From: Torreya grandis
Taxonomy: Eukaryota; Streptophyta; Pinopsida; Cupressales; Taxaceae
Assembly (NCBI GenBank): GCA_037957365.1
Contig: JARHVA010004905.1
Coordinates: forward strand, 155,001 to 219,000
Length of the DNA: 64,000 nucleotides
Reading direction: 5' to 3'
Shown: in pieces, positions 37,601-49,607 of the stretch
Layout of the letters: each line of letters starts with the position of its first letter
Numbering within the stretch: position 1 is the stretch's first letter
Notes under the pieces: generated by a model
Told to the model about the DNA's origin: nothing
Database searches by the model: none
The model's input: only the letters and a program-made list of their open reading frames with translations
Made by a program: the position numbers and the translations under genes

Positions 37601-39323
37601 GAGTTTGATACTTCATTGATCCTTACACTCCTTTATCATCATTTTATGACCTTATTTACCCTTGATATAATTTTTTTTAATCTTTAATACCTTAAAATCA
37701 AAAGGTTTCCATTCTTGAACCAAGATGGCCTTGAGACTCATACCTTGCCTGCATACCTCTATTGTATGTCATCATTTATGACTGTATTTTGATGCTTTGA
37801 TTGGTTATATACCTCATGATCATGCTTGATGGTGATTTTATCAGCATTGGACCTCTTAAAAAGCTTCATGGAATGGATCTAGGGTTTGATGTGTGAGTGA
37901 AATGGAAAAATGGTGTGAATAGTATAGAGGGTGGGAGAAAAGGAATAAAAACATAGTGAAGAGACTGAGTATGGTAGTGGTATGAAGAGACTAGGATGGT
38001 GATGAAAAAGAACATGGAGGAACATGAGAAGATAAAAATATGGTTTGAATTAAAATAATGACTCATGAAAATCACACCATATCAAACTTCATGCCATAAG
38101 AGAAGAGCAAAAAGATGAAACTAAAACATGGTTTTCTCCAAAAAAACATTAAAATTTGCAAAGATTCCTTAAAATATGTAAAACTAGCCCATTAAGACAC
38201 CCTAAAGCATGGAGATGGATTTATTAGCCAAGAAAACTAAAGAATTTTTTAGATTTTCACTTGGAAATCATGAAATATTGATGAAAACCTTTAAAAACAC
38301 AAATTCTTGGAAATTTGAAGCTAACTTCTTCTCCTTGGACTATACAATTCACCCTTGCAAGCTTGCCAAAACTACATATTGAATGACTTTAGGACCTATT
38401 TTTAACCTTTAATTGGATGAATAAAACCTTTATAATGGCATGAAAGGGTAGAAAAAGTATTCAATATTCTGAAATAATTTGAATTATCCCAAAACTCTAC
38501 CTACATGAAGAGAAATTGAAAAAAAAAATAACTACCTTTCTAGATGTTAGGCAATAGAATTTTCCCTAACTTCAACTATATGGTTTATGAACATGGACAA
38601 TTAAATTTAAAAACCACTTATACTATCAAGAATCCCTTCAATTCTAGTTTATTCACCTCAAATTTGAGAGTTGTACCCTCCACTAGCAAACAATACTAGT
38701 AGAAAACCTACAGACATGTCCCCTTGTGCCAAGAAGTAAGAAAGAAAAAGGAAGCTAGTTTAGGGCATGTATGGCCATTCATTAAATTACTATGGAAGAT
38801 TTAATATGTCTTGGAAATGATCTCCCCCACCCTAAATTATATGAAACCATATATATTCCATATTATTGCTTCTAAAATGGGTAAAACGAATCTCTTTTTG
38901 TCCTTGTAAAGAAATATTTTCACTTCCACCACTTGGAATGGAAGGTTTGAGAAGTATTTCATGCCATCCATGTAAATTTTCATATTTTTAAATTTTTACT
39001 TAGCAAATTTTGCACATGGGATTCTAATTGGGAGATTTTTTGGCTATTTAACATATCAAATGACCTTTTTATAATTTGACACTTTGGATTTAGGTTATTT
39101 TCACCTTTTTTGAACATGAATAAATCTCTTTTGAGATAATTCGATAACTTTTGAAATCATTTTTGATGTTTTTAACCCCATTTTTTGTCATTTTTGGCAA
39201 AAATTTATGTTTTTAGACCATAATTGACTAGTTACAAAGGTAAATTTACCATTTTTAGGAAATTTGTAGATAATAGGGGTAGTAATTTTGGTGACTTTTA
39301 GGGGTTGACTAGTTTGTTAGTCA
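34655..39323 (-). repeat. Left giant LTR of the inner element (3' LTR)
   Basis: Collinear with 41150-43986 plus 49608-51524. Anchors: GAACACACCTTCACTC at 34693 and 41191, GAGGGTTGGTTCCCTTAGG at 34773 and 41267, GGATGAAAAGGGGAAGGG at 34832 and 41320, CACCATAAAAC-type text near 35725, GACCATAATTGAC at 39209 and 51418. The region at 37404-37409 (GGGCAG) is the uninterrupted counterpart of the copia insertion site. No gene was recognised inside; the 69-codon frame at 37866-38075 is not supported. Confidence 0.85.
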
Positions 39324-39324
39324 A
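39305..39324. repeat. Hairpin at LTR edge of the inner element
   Basis: TTGACTAGTTTGTTAGTCAA: seven paired bases plus one G-T pair around a four-base loop, the same 8-4-8 layout as 13709-13728. Confidence 0.75.
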
Positions 39325-39559
39325 AATAACTTAGAGCCGTTGTTATGGATAGACCAAGGCAAACAGTAAAAATGGAAAAGCTTGAAGACCAATACACAAT
39401 AGAAGAAGTTGACTCAACAACAACAACCTATGCATGTATGCACTTAGAGGAAAGGAAAACAACAACATTGAAATGAAAAATAACTACTAAAAGCATGTGC
39501 AAAAAATCACTTAGAGGAAAGAAACTATGACTAGTCTATGCATAAACTAACCTCCATCT

Positions 39560-41040
39560 TACTAGTCCTCTTAAATCAATGGGAAAAATCTTTAATATAC
39601 TTCCATATTAAGATGGAAAATGATGTGCTACATGTTCCCTTGCAAACTCAGTAGTTGAGAAATCAAGCAACTTATTTTCCAACTCGTTTGGCATGCCCAT
39701 ATGTGGAAAAGTAGGAATAAAGTAACCTCTGATGTAGACATACTCACTTGATGGCTTTTTCTAGTTATCAAGATCCATTTCTTCACAATTTAGTTGACTA
39801 ATCTAAGCAAAAAATATGCTTGAATTACCTTTTAGAAGCATACATTTGTTTTTAGGTTGATCAAGAAGATTATAGCCCATTCTAAAGATCTAAAACAAGT
39901 CTGGGTGAACCATGAAATCTTGAGGTGGTAAAATTGAAGGACTACCCACTCAATATTCTTTGATTTTTTTAACAAGGATACTCTCTTTGGCTACAATCAA
40001 ACTATAATCCCCTTGGAGAAGAGCATATCCTACTCTCAAAACTTCAAACAAGACCTCCAATGAGCTTTTTGGTTGATTGGTAATCTCTAGCTATCCCTCA
40101 AATTGATCAGCTTTTACATTCATTTCTTCGTCTTATTCATATGATGGTATCACTGCTTCCTTAACATCTTCATGAACACTTTAATCCTCTTCAACACATT
40201 ATTCTTGAAGCTCATTTGAATCTAAAATTTCATCTTCTAGCTTTGGCATGACATGCTCCTCTTCCCAAGTGTGAATGGTAGGATTGCAAGATGACTCAAC
40301 TTCTGATATAAATTGAATTGGTTGGGCAACTTCAACATGAAGAGTAGGGGAGAATCTCATTAAGCTTGGAATCTTGAATGAAGTAGATTTTTGTGCCATG
40401 GTAGCTTCATTCTCTTTTCTCCATGCAATGCTATCAAGCTTTCTAACTCTGCCTTATCTTGCTTCTTGACAGTTTATTGCTCCACAACTACCTCTTTTTG
40501 CTCTTTAATTATATCTTGGATTGACTTCCAAGATGGTAAGGGTGGAGGAGGATAAGAATGATTTACAAAATTTTAAGGTTTGAATTCTAAGGGAAGCATA
40601 GATGGTGTATATGAAGGCTCTGCTAGAATAAATGAAGGGACATGAGATAGAGGACAATGTACCTATTGTCCTTCAAGACTCCTAAGCTTATCTTTTATGC
40701 TTTCAATGAAACCTCCAATATCCAACATAGTATCTAATAGATTTTGGTGATTTTCCCTCTTAATGGGTGTCTATTTTTCTTTCACTAGCTGTAATGAATT
40801 CCTCAAATGATGAATCATGTGAGTAGGGGTATCTTGTCCATAATAACTTCTTTTATATAGATTTAGTGCATGCTTGTCAAGGCTCACTAGAGTTTGTTTA
40901 AGTGTTGATATAGATCAGGTAGATATAAAATGGCCATGATTAGGATAGCTAGATGGGTAGGATGCCTCATGATAGGATAGGTTATACTAATCATAGTAAG
41001 GATTATATGGATCCATACTAAAATACACTATTAGAGACCA
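39560..41040 (-). pseudogene. Uncharacterised internal protein of the giant-LTR element (copy 2)
   Basis: Minus-strand translation starts with a Tyr-rich N-terminus (MDPYNPYYD, then YNLSYHEASYPSSYPNHGHF, about 41015-40930). It continues through YYGQDTPTHMIHHLRNSLQL (about 40850) to MLDIGGFIESIKDKLRSLEG (about 40730-40670). A longer open stretch at 40399-40199 starts MAQKSTSFKIPSLMRF and is acidic at its end (EDEILDSNELQE). The C-terminal part has LFEVLRVGYALLQGDYSLI (about 40040), then FMVHPDLF and FRMGYNLL (about 39930-39880), and ends with a region containing IPTFPHMGMPNELENKLLDF (about 39715). It matches copy 1 in order and motifs. There are several stops but fewer frameshifts than in copy 1. 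I do not recognise the family. Confidence 0.62.
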
Positions 41041-41126
41041 TTAGTTAACCAAATGCTTGAAAGTAGTCAATACTAAAATAATACATGATGTTCTGAATGC
41101 CTCAAAGTCTGGTGTGTAGAATAAGT

Positions 41127-41144
41127 GTCCCATCAGGTGTGCTA
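41127..41144 (-). promoter_or_regulatory. Primer-binding site, inner giant-LTR element
   Basis: The minus strand reads TAGCACACCTGATGGGAC, five bases inside the LTR edge at 41150. It differs from the outer element's site at four positions, all transitions. Confidence 0.65.
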
Positions 41145-41149
41145 GAAAC

Positions 41150-43986
41150 TATTATTAATCTAGAGTGAACCTTGCTTGAAGATGTGAAGAACACACCTTC
41201 ACTCTAGCTGATACAATGGGAACTTCTCAGAGTGTGGACGACTCTGTGTTGAGAAGAACCTCCAGAGAGGGTTGGTTCCCTTAGGATTTATCAATTAAAT
41301 CTAAACTATTGTGATTTTTGGATGAAAAGGGGAAGGGAAAACTAAAAATAAATCCTAATTAAAAGGGGTGATGCACCTAAATTTCTTATATTCTCTAGAA
41401 ACTATTTTTATTGATGCACATATATGAATCAATAAAATTCCTATTTTACCCTTGATCATAAATATCTCAGATGAAGGGTTGAAAGGATTTTGGATCACAA
41501 AATTTCTTTTACCTCTTCAAATGACCTATAAAAGGTGAGATATAAAAAAATAGGTGAGTAAGGGACCTACCAAAAGGAGATATACTCTCTCTTATATGTT
41601 GATACACAATCAAATACACACTATTATCTGTCAAAACTTATATGTAAAACAAAATCTTCTTTATTGATGTATGGTCTAGATTACAATTTCTTCTTTTACT
41701 CCAAGAATAATGAAAAAATGGATTGATTAAGCAAATATATATGTATTAAGCCCTAAATATAGCCAAAGTGGCATTTAAAAATGGGAAGGGTTAGTCTTGG
41801 TGGACTAACTCAAGACCAACTCCTTTTACAATGTTTAAAATAATCATTAAAAGCTTTCCCTTTATAAAATTTGCATGCTTTGTTTCAAAATTTGACATAG
41901 AAGGGATGGTGGGCTCATTTGAGAAGTTAAAATTTATTTGAATGGAATGGTATGCCACATATCTAAATAAGGAACTCCATTTAATTTTTTTAAAATCTGA
42001 GTTGGAACAATACACCATTCCCCTTTGCATGGAAATCAAGGAAGATGCATGATAAGCTTTGTCTAGTCAACTCCAACTAACTCCATATTGCATGAGAATG
42101 AACCTCGAAGGACTGAAATGTTCATGAATATTCATGATAAAAAAAAGATATATGGAATAGAAACTCCTTTGGAACTCTTTGTTAGCTTGTTCCAATGCCA
42201 AACCTCAACTTGACCTTTAGAACAATTAGGCCAACTATACTAGTTAAGCCTAAAAGATAATTTGTGCACTTCGACACCATGCAAACTTGAAAACAAAGCC
42301 ATGAAACCTGAAAAAAAAACAAGTTAAAAATAATTATTCATCACCAAAAATGTTATTTTGATGAGAAAATCTTTGCCATTTAGTCAATAGGGTTGACTAG
42401 GCCTATTTTGTGCCATTTCCCAATAGACTAGCCATTTTGATTGAGCTATGATGGGTACTTATGGGGTGATTTTTGATCAACTAAAATATTTTAAGATGAA
42501 TAATAAGTCCTAATATTTGATATCCACTTATTATATTCTATTAAATTTCCTTGTACTTCATTTTACATGTTTTTTCCACAAAAATATGATTTCAGTCCTC
42601 ATTTGTATAGATCCATACATAAAATTTACATTTATATAATCCTCTCTAAGTATAATTGAAATTTTAAAAGGTTTAAAATTGATCCATGGTGATTTTACAG
42701 AAATAAAATTCATTTTTCTCAAAATTATTTTTTTAGGGGTTTAGGAGGGTTTTAAAGCTAAATCTTCAAACTAATGATTCATGAGATACAGACCTCCAAA
42801 TCCTAAACAAATTCAACTTATGTGTATAAAATTGAACCCTATGACATACCTAAAAATATTGGGCTCCGACATGAAAGATATGAAAAGTTACCACATGGAT
42901 AAATCTGCCTGTGGGGTTTTGACTACATTTTGAGCTACCTACACTTTTAGTGATTGTTCATAAAGTAAATTCCATAAAATGGTCTCAAATGTTTTATTAA
43001 TTATTATTTAAATATGGTTCCTCAAAATATATTAAAATCATTCATCTAAACTCCATACGTGGTGAAAGATATGAGCATCTGAACAAGAGGTTAGGAAGGG
43101 TGTCTAGAACTGCAAAAAGTGAAAATTTTGACACGATGAAAATAATATCTTCCAAGCTTCAAAAACCTTGAAAAAATTATTATGGTACCTGTAACATGCT
43201 ATCAAAACACTCTGAAAGCACAATTTACTTGAAAAGTCAAAAAAACTCTTTTTGGCCTATATGCCTATTTGCTTGCATAATCCTATATGGGCATGATTTG
43301 CATAAAATTAAGAGATTTTACAATATTTTTAGGTCTTATTATAATGTAAAAAAGTCACCCCATGCTTATCAATCTTTTACTTGGCACTAGAATCTTCTGC
43401 AACACTATAAAAAGAAGGATGCTCCAATGGTGACCTCAAACAAATAGGCTGAGGTCTAAGAAAAAAAATTATATACACTAATCCAATGGATATTATTTTT
43501 TTTTATATTTTTATCCAACTCATGATGACCCTGTGCACAAAATTTCATGTCCTGACTCCACCTATAGCTCCCAAAATCTTTAATTTTCTCTAAATTTTGA
43601 TCTCTGTGCATGGACTGTCTATATTTTGACTAAGTTTTGTTGTTTATAAGATAAAATTAATGGTTTTTGGATGTATTTAAGATCAAAAACATATTATATT
43701 ATCTCAATATCCTTTTTAATATGTTTGAAACCATCTTTTATGCCTCTTTTTAGCATGCTTTGAGCTCCAAACAAGGCATTTAGGCCTCTATACTACCATA
43801 ATCCATACAATGGGATCTAAAATTTCACTTCATGAGCTAATCAAAAGTGTTTTATATTAATTGAAAATAATTGAATATGTCTATATTTCACTTGAATTGA
43901 ATCCTCCTTGAATGGAACTTGAAATATCTTGAAAGGTACTTGATTGTGTATTGTTACTGGCAGAGATTGTATGTTGCTATGGGTAG
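41150..43986 (-). repeat. Right giant LTR of the inner element (5' LTR), first part
   Basis: Matches 34655 to about 37409. The match ends at the GGTAG target duplication of the copia element and resumes after 49607. Confidence 0.88.
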
Positions 43987-44682
43987 TGTTAAGGTGTGGA
44001 GCTAAAAGCTTCACCAAATGAGTATTTTTTAGGTTGCTGGTGTTACATAGCCACCGGCATCGATCAGTAGTGACCGACGTCGATCAGGAGTCATCTAAGA
44101 GATGCTAGCGTCAGTCAAAATCGGCCGACGTCAGTCACAGGCAAACAGGCAGGGACCGACGTCAGTCACTTGTGCATCCAGAGAGCTATTTCCATGGATA
44201 GAACAGAATGTTTGCATGTTAGGATTAAGTGATAGTCTTAAGTCCACATCTCTATTTTAAGTAAGACTATTTAGAGCCCTTGATTAGGAGGTGCATCTAT
44301 TGGTTGTAATTGCATTGCTTATGATCCCTAATTTTATATAATAGGGATAATTCTTCATAGCTTAGAGTGTGAAATGTTGAATTGAATAGTACAAGATTGT
44401 ATATGTGTATCAATCTAGGTTGTTGGAGTTGGTTGTAATTGAGAGAGAGAGCTCTTGAGGGAAAGAGATCTAGAGAGAGATCTGTACATCTGAGAGAGGT
44501 GTGGAAGAAAAGAAGTTTCTTCAATTGTATTCCTTCTGTAAAGAGTTTAATACAAGTTTTCAAGGTGGTTTCTTGTATCTCTTATTGTTTGCTATTTTTT
44601 ATTCTAGTTACTTATCTTTCTGGTTAATTCTGCATTTAATTGCTTTCATATAGTAATCAACATTGTTGGTTGATCACCAACT
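43987..44682 (+). repeat. 5' LTR of the copia element
   Basis: U3 (43987 to about 44335) carries GACGTC-centred motifs (44076-44081, 44127-44132, 44158-44163, plus two degraded relatives). A TATA box lies at 44335-44343. R/U5 opens with a GA-rich stretch (about 44440-44505) holding AGCTCT and AGATCT sites. An 88-codon antisense frame at 44297-44563 is present in both LTRs only because they are copies. Confidence 0.97.
44335..44343 (+). promoter_or_regulatory. TATA box of the copia LTR
   Basis: TATATAATA. The same is at 49254-49262 in the 3' LTR. Position and sequence suit the retrotransposon promoter. Confidence 0.65.
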
Positions 44683-44684
44683 AG

Positions 44685-44696
44685 TGGTATCAGAGC
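44685..44696 (+). promoter_or_regulatory. Primer-binding site for initiator tRNA-Met
   Basis: TGGTATCAGAGC, two bases after the LTR. This is the standard plant copia primer site complementary to the 3' end of tRNA-iMet. Confidence 0.95.
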
Positions 44697-44784
44697 TCAG
44701 GTTGACTAACAGGTGTTTCAGATCTGGTTAGTGTGTATTGATTACAGGTTACTCACAAGGATTTCTGTTTGAGTGGGAGAAGCA

Positions 44785-47700
44785 ATGGCAGAAGAAATTA
44801 AACTAAGAATGGAGAAGTTTAATGGCAAGAATTATCAACATTGGAGAATGCAGATAGAGGATTATCTGTATCAAAAAGATCTATACTTACCGTTAGGTGG
44901 GGTTTTAAAGAAGCCCAAAGACATGGATGATGAAGAATGGGAAGTTCTTGATAGAAAGGCTCTTGGATCTATAAGATTGAGTCTGGCATCTACTATGATA
45001 TCTAATTTATCATAGGCAAAGACAACGGTAGAGTTGATGACTACTTTAGCAAATTTATATGAAAAACCCTCAGCTTCAAATAAGGTATATCTTATGAAGC
45101 AGTTATTTAATTTGCAAATTTAGGAAGGTGGATCTGTATCTAATCATCTTAATGATTTCCATGGAATTGTAAATCAATTAAATTCAGTCAAAATAGTGTT
45201 TGATGATGAAATTAAGGCTCTTTTAATATTATTTTCTTTGCCTAAAAGATGGCATAGCTTGGTAATGGTAGTTAGTAATACTGCATCTGCTTCAAATATT
45301 TTAAAAGTAGATGTTGTTAGTGTAATCTTGAATGAAGAAATTCGTAGGAAAAGCACAGAGGAAACATCAAGGAATGCTTTAAGTTTTGAGAGCAGGGGAA
45401 GGCAAAAAGAGAAGAGCAAGAAAGGGAGATCAAGGTCTAAGTCAAAGGTGAGAGGTAGATCCAAATCCAGAAATGACAGGAAGCCATAATTCTAGAATTG
45501 TGGAAAGATAGGGCACATAAGCAAAGAGTGTTGGTCAAAACCTAAAGAAGATAATCAGCATGAAGGTAAAGAAGAAGCAAAAGTTGCAGGTATTGCACAA
45601 GATGCTCTTATATTCTCTTTGCATAATAATATAGAATCTTGGGTGTTAGATTCTGGTGCATCTTTTCATGCTACCCCTAATAGAGAATATTTTAGTGACT
45701 ATGTCCATGGAGATTTTGGAATGGTTTATTTAGGGGATGATGAGCCTTGTAAAATTGTTGGCAAAGGAAAAGTGCAACTAAAAATGCAGAATGGCAACAC
45801 ATGGGTGTTGAGAGATGTCATGCATGTTCCCAGCTTGAAGAGGAATTTGATTTCTACAAGAAAGTTAGGGGATGAGGGTTGTACAGTAACTCTCACAATT
45901 GAATCTTGGAAGGTGACCAAGGGTGCACTTGTAATGGCCAGAGGTAAGAGAGTAGGTACTCTCTATTTATTTAATTGTGTTACTAATAATTCTCCTTCTA
46001 TATTATCTACTTCAGATGTGGATGCAAAGTTGTGGCACTCTAGGCTCAACCACATGAGTGAGAAGGGAATGTCCATTCTTAAGTCAAAAGGTAAGCTTTC
46101 ATATTTAAAAAGCATAGATCTAGATTTTTGTGAGCACTATGTTTTTGGGAAATAGAAGAGATTGAGTTTTCTCAAGACTGGATCAACAAAGAAGAAGCAC
46201 AAATTGCAGCTTGTTCACGCAGACGTGTGGGGACCAGCTCAGGTTGCTTCTATTGGAGGATCATAATACTTTGTCTCTTTCATTGATGATGCTACAAGAA
46301 AGGTATGGGTATATTGTATTAAGAAGAAATATGATGTATTTGAGACTTTTAATATTTGGAAAGCTATGGTTGAGAATGAAACAGGCAGAAGATTGAAGTG
46401 CCTGAGATCTGACAATGGTGGTGAGTTTTGTAGTCACAAGTTCAACTGATATTGTTATATGCATGGAATACACAAGCAAAGGATGGTTCCAAGGACACCT
46501 TAGCAAAATAGAGTTGCTGAAAGGATGAATAGAACAATAATGGAGCATGCAAGGTGTATGAGATTGCATGTTGGTTTGCCCTTAGAGTTTTGGGCAGAAG
46601 CTGTGGATACTGCAGTGTACCTGATTAACAGAGGACCCTCTACAGCTCTGGATGGTGGAATTATAGAAGAGGCATGGAAAGGTAAAAAGGTAGATCTCTC
46701 ATTTCTCAAAGTTTTTGGTTGTGAAACCTTTGTGCATGTTGATAAGGAAAATAGAAAGAAGCTGGATGCTAAGTCTATGAGGTGCACATTTATTGGCTAT
46801 GGCTCTAATGATTTTGGATTTAGGTTTTGGAATCTAGGAACTAACAAGATAATTAGGAGCCGTGATGTTGTTTTCAATGAAAAAGTGATGTATAGTGATC
46901 AGCTCAAGAAGCTGAATCAATTTGGGCAGAGCAATGGAGAATTGGATGAGGTGATGGTCCAAAATGAGCTCGCAGGAAAAATTAATCACAGACAGGAAAA
47001 CACAGAGACTGATGTTGGTCAGGCAGGAATCGACGTCAGCAATACAGGAACCAATGTTGGTCAGACAGTGACTGATGTCAGCCAGGCAAGAACTGACGTT
47101 GGTTAGGAAGAATCGATGTCGGCCAGTTACAGGGCTGGAAGTGACCGAGGTCAGTCACTGTCAGAGAATTTGGGCGGACAACGTGTTGTGAATGAGTCTC
47201 AGATGCCCATCAGGAGGTCAGAAAGGGTAAGTAAACCTCCAATTTGATATTCCCCTTCATTATTCTATTTATTGCTTACTGATGGTGGAGAACCAGAGAG
47301 TTTTGATGAAGCAATATAGGTGGAATCCAAGAATCAGTGGGAGCTAGGCATGAATGAGGAGATTGATTCCTTGAGAGAGAACCAAACATGGGATTTGGTT
47401 GAGTTGCCAGTGAGAAAGAAGACACTAAAGAACAAATGGATCTATAGATTGAAGGAAGGTGAGAATGGATAGATGAAATATAAGGCCAGGTTGGTAGTGA
47501 AAGGATTTGCACAAAAGCCAGGTATTGATTTTGGTGAGATTTTTTCTCCTATTGTTAAAATGACTTCTATACGGACTGTATTGTCTTTAGTTGTTATTGA
47601 GAATTTGCATCTTGAGTAGCTTGATGTTAAGACAGCATTTCTTCATGGATATTTGGATGAATAAATATATATGGATTAGCCGGAAGGATTTGAGGTCAAA

Positions 47701-48833
47701 GGTAATGAGAAGCTAGTGTGCAGATTGAAGAAAAGCTTGTATGGCCTCAAGCAAGCTCCTAGATAATATTCGATAGGTTTATGACTGAGCATGGTTTTAG
47801 TAGGTGTCAATTTGACCATTGTGTGTATTTTAAGAGATTGAATAATGGTAGATATATTATTCTATTGTTATATGTAGATGATATGCTGGTTGCAGGATCA
47901 CATATACATGATATCTTTGAGCTTAAGGTGAAACTAGCTCGCACATTTGCCATGAAGGATTTGGGAGTAGCAAATAAAATCCTTGGCATGAGCATTAAGA
48001 GAGATAGGAAAAATCACAGGTTGATTTTGTCTCAAGAGGATTATGTGAACAAGGTGTTGAAACTGTTCAATATGCAGGATGCAAAACCGGTAAGCACACC
48101 TTTGGCTGGACATTTTAATTTGAGTAAAGAACAATGTCCCAATTCACATGATGAGGGAGAGTACATGAGTAGAGTTCCATATGCTTCTGCAGTAGGGAGA
48201 TTAATGTATGCAATGGTTTGTACTAGACCAGATATTGCCCAAATAGTGGGAGTTGTAAGTAAGTATATGGCCAATCTAGGAAAGGAACACTGGAAAGTAG
48301 TTCAGTGAATCCTTAGATATCTGAGAGGGACCAGCAGTAGGCATTTGTGGTATGGAGGTTCAGATACTTCTCTACATGGTTATGTAGATTCAGATATGGT
48401 AGGTGATTTGGATGGCAGAAGAAGCACCACAAGATATGTTTTCGCTATTGGTGGAACGACGATTAGCTAGATATCAAAGTTGTAGAAGGTTGTTGCCTTG
48501 TCAACTACAAAAGCAAAGTATATTGCAGTCACATAGGCTAGCAAAGAGATGATATGGATGACACGGTTCATGGAAGAGCTTGGAAAGGAGCAAGAGAGTT
48601 GTAGATTATACAATGATAGTTAGAGTGTAATTCATTTGGCTAAGAATTCAGTGTTTCATTCAAGAACAAAGCATATACAGCTTAGGTACCACTTCATAAG
48701 ATAGGTATTGTAGGATGGTGAGTTGAAGCTGGAGAAGATCCATACAGATAAGAACCCTGCTGATATGTTAACCAAGCTAGTAACAAAGGAGAAGTTGAAT
48801 CTTCATTCAACTTCTGTTGGTCTTCATGATTGA
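44785..48833 (+). pseudogene. copia gag-pol polyprotein, inactivated
   Basis: ATG at 44785 (MAEEIKLRMEKFNG) is preferred over an upstream GTG in frame at 44773. One frame runs from here to about 47765. gag: MEKFNGKNYQHWRMQIEDYL; zinc knuckle near 45494 (NCGKIGHISKEC, first Cys replaced by Phe). Protease: WVLDSGAS near 45640. GAG-pre-integrase: LWHSRLNHMSEKG near 46033. Integrase: HADVWGP (46218), SDNGGEF (46411), AERMNRT (46517), so all three acidic residues are present. RT: KARLVVKGFAQ, LDVKTAFLHG, then a short deletion with a frame change near 47765, and YVDDMLVAG near 47874. RNase H follows to KNPADMLTKL near 48755; the stop is TGA at 48831-48833. About 21 premature stops occur. The closest type is the TNT1-94-like group. 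Confidence 0.95.
47005..47158 (+). repeat. 21-bp minisatellite inside copia pol, U3-like motif
   Basis: Copies start at about 47005, 47026, 47047, 47068, 47089 and 47109, with a further one at 47141. Each is a variant of GACCGACGTCGGTCAG. They encode a seven-residue repeat (TDVGQAG, IDVSNTG, TNVGQTV, TDVSQAR, TDVG) in the variable segment between integrase and RT. The same motif in near-identical form occurs in U3 of both LTRs. Confidence 0.85.
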
Positions 48834-48894
48834 GTTGAAGATGGAGGAGCTAGAAGATGTTGCTGTATAGGTACTGGTGTAGCTATTTATCTCC

Positions 48895-48905
48895 AAGTGA
48901 GAGAT
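48895..48905 (+). promoter_or_regulatory. Polypurine tract of the copia element
   Basis: AAGTGAGAGAT directly abutting the 3' LTR, a one- or two-base variant of the usual copia AAGTGGGAGATT. Primes plus-strand DNA synthesis. Confidence 0.88.
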
Positions 48906-49602
48906 TGTTAAGGTGTGGAGCTAAAAGCTTCACTAAATGAGTATTTTTCAGGTTGTTGGTGTTACACAGTCACTGGCATTGGTCAGTAGTGACCGACGTC
49001 GGTCAAGAGTGGTCTAAGAGATGCTAGCATCGATCAAAATCAGTCGACGTCGGTCACAGGCAAATAGGCAGGGACCTACATTGGTCACCTGTGCATCCAG
49101 AAAGCTATTTCTGTGGACAGAACATAATGTTTGCATGTTAGGATTAAGTGATAGTCTTAAGTCCACATCTTTATTTTAAGTAAGACTGTTTAGAGCCCTT
49201 GATTAGGAGGTACATCTATTGGTTGTAATTGCATTGCTTATGATCCCTAATTCTATATAATAGGGATAATTCTTCATAGCTTAGAGTGTGAAATGTTGAA
49301 TTGAATAGTACAAGATTGTATATGTGTATCAATCCAGGTTGTTGGAGTTGGTTGTAATTGAGAGAGAGAGCTCTTGAGGGAAAGAGATCTAGAGAGAGAT
49401 CTGTACATCTGAGAGAGGTGTGGAAGAAAAGAAGTTTCTTCAATTGTATTCCTTCTGTAAAGAGTTTAATACAAGTTTTCATGGTGGTTTCTTGTATCTC
49501 TTATTGTTTTCTATTTTCTAATTCTAGTTACTTATCTTTCTGGTTAATTCCGCATTTAATTGCTTTCATATAGTAATAAACATTATTGGTTGATCCCCAA
49601 CA
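48906..49602 (+). repeat. 3' LTR of the copia element
   Basis: U3 keeps a perfect 16-bp palindrome TGACCGACGTCGGTCA at 48990-49005 and a second GACGTC at 49046-49051. The third site of the 5' LTR is CTACATTG here, changed by a few bases. Ends CA, followed by the GGTAG duplication. Confidence 0.97.
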
Positions 49603-49607
49603 GGTAG

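Larger units (their letters stand above)
43982..49607 (+). mobile_element. Ty1/copia retrotransposon with perfect target duplication
   Basis: LTRs at 43987-44682 and 48906-49602 are flanked by identical GGTAG at 43982-43986 and 49603-49607. LTRs start TGTTAAGG; the right one ends CA, the left CT. By hand count about 41 of 696 LTR positions differ (about 94% identity), most of them transitions. A tRNA-Met-type primer site, gag-pol in one frame (apart from one shift) and a purine tract complete it. It is structurally the best preserved element here and, by nesting, one of the youngest. Confidence 0.97.

Noticed and set aside
44297..44563. 88-codon antisense frame in the copia LTR, repeated at 49216-49482
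   Set aside because: The repetition comes from the two LTRs being copies; it overlaps the TATA box and R/U5, and has no similarity.
44439..44627. Sense frame in the copia leader starting MRERALEGK
   Set aside because: Encoded by the GA-rich leader, differs in its end between the two LTRs and lies upstream of the primer-binding site.
46261..46787. Minus-strand frames opposite copia integrase
   Set aside because: The plus strand carries the integrase catalytic motifs; the antisense frames have none.
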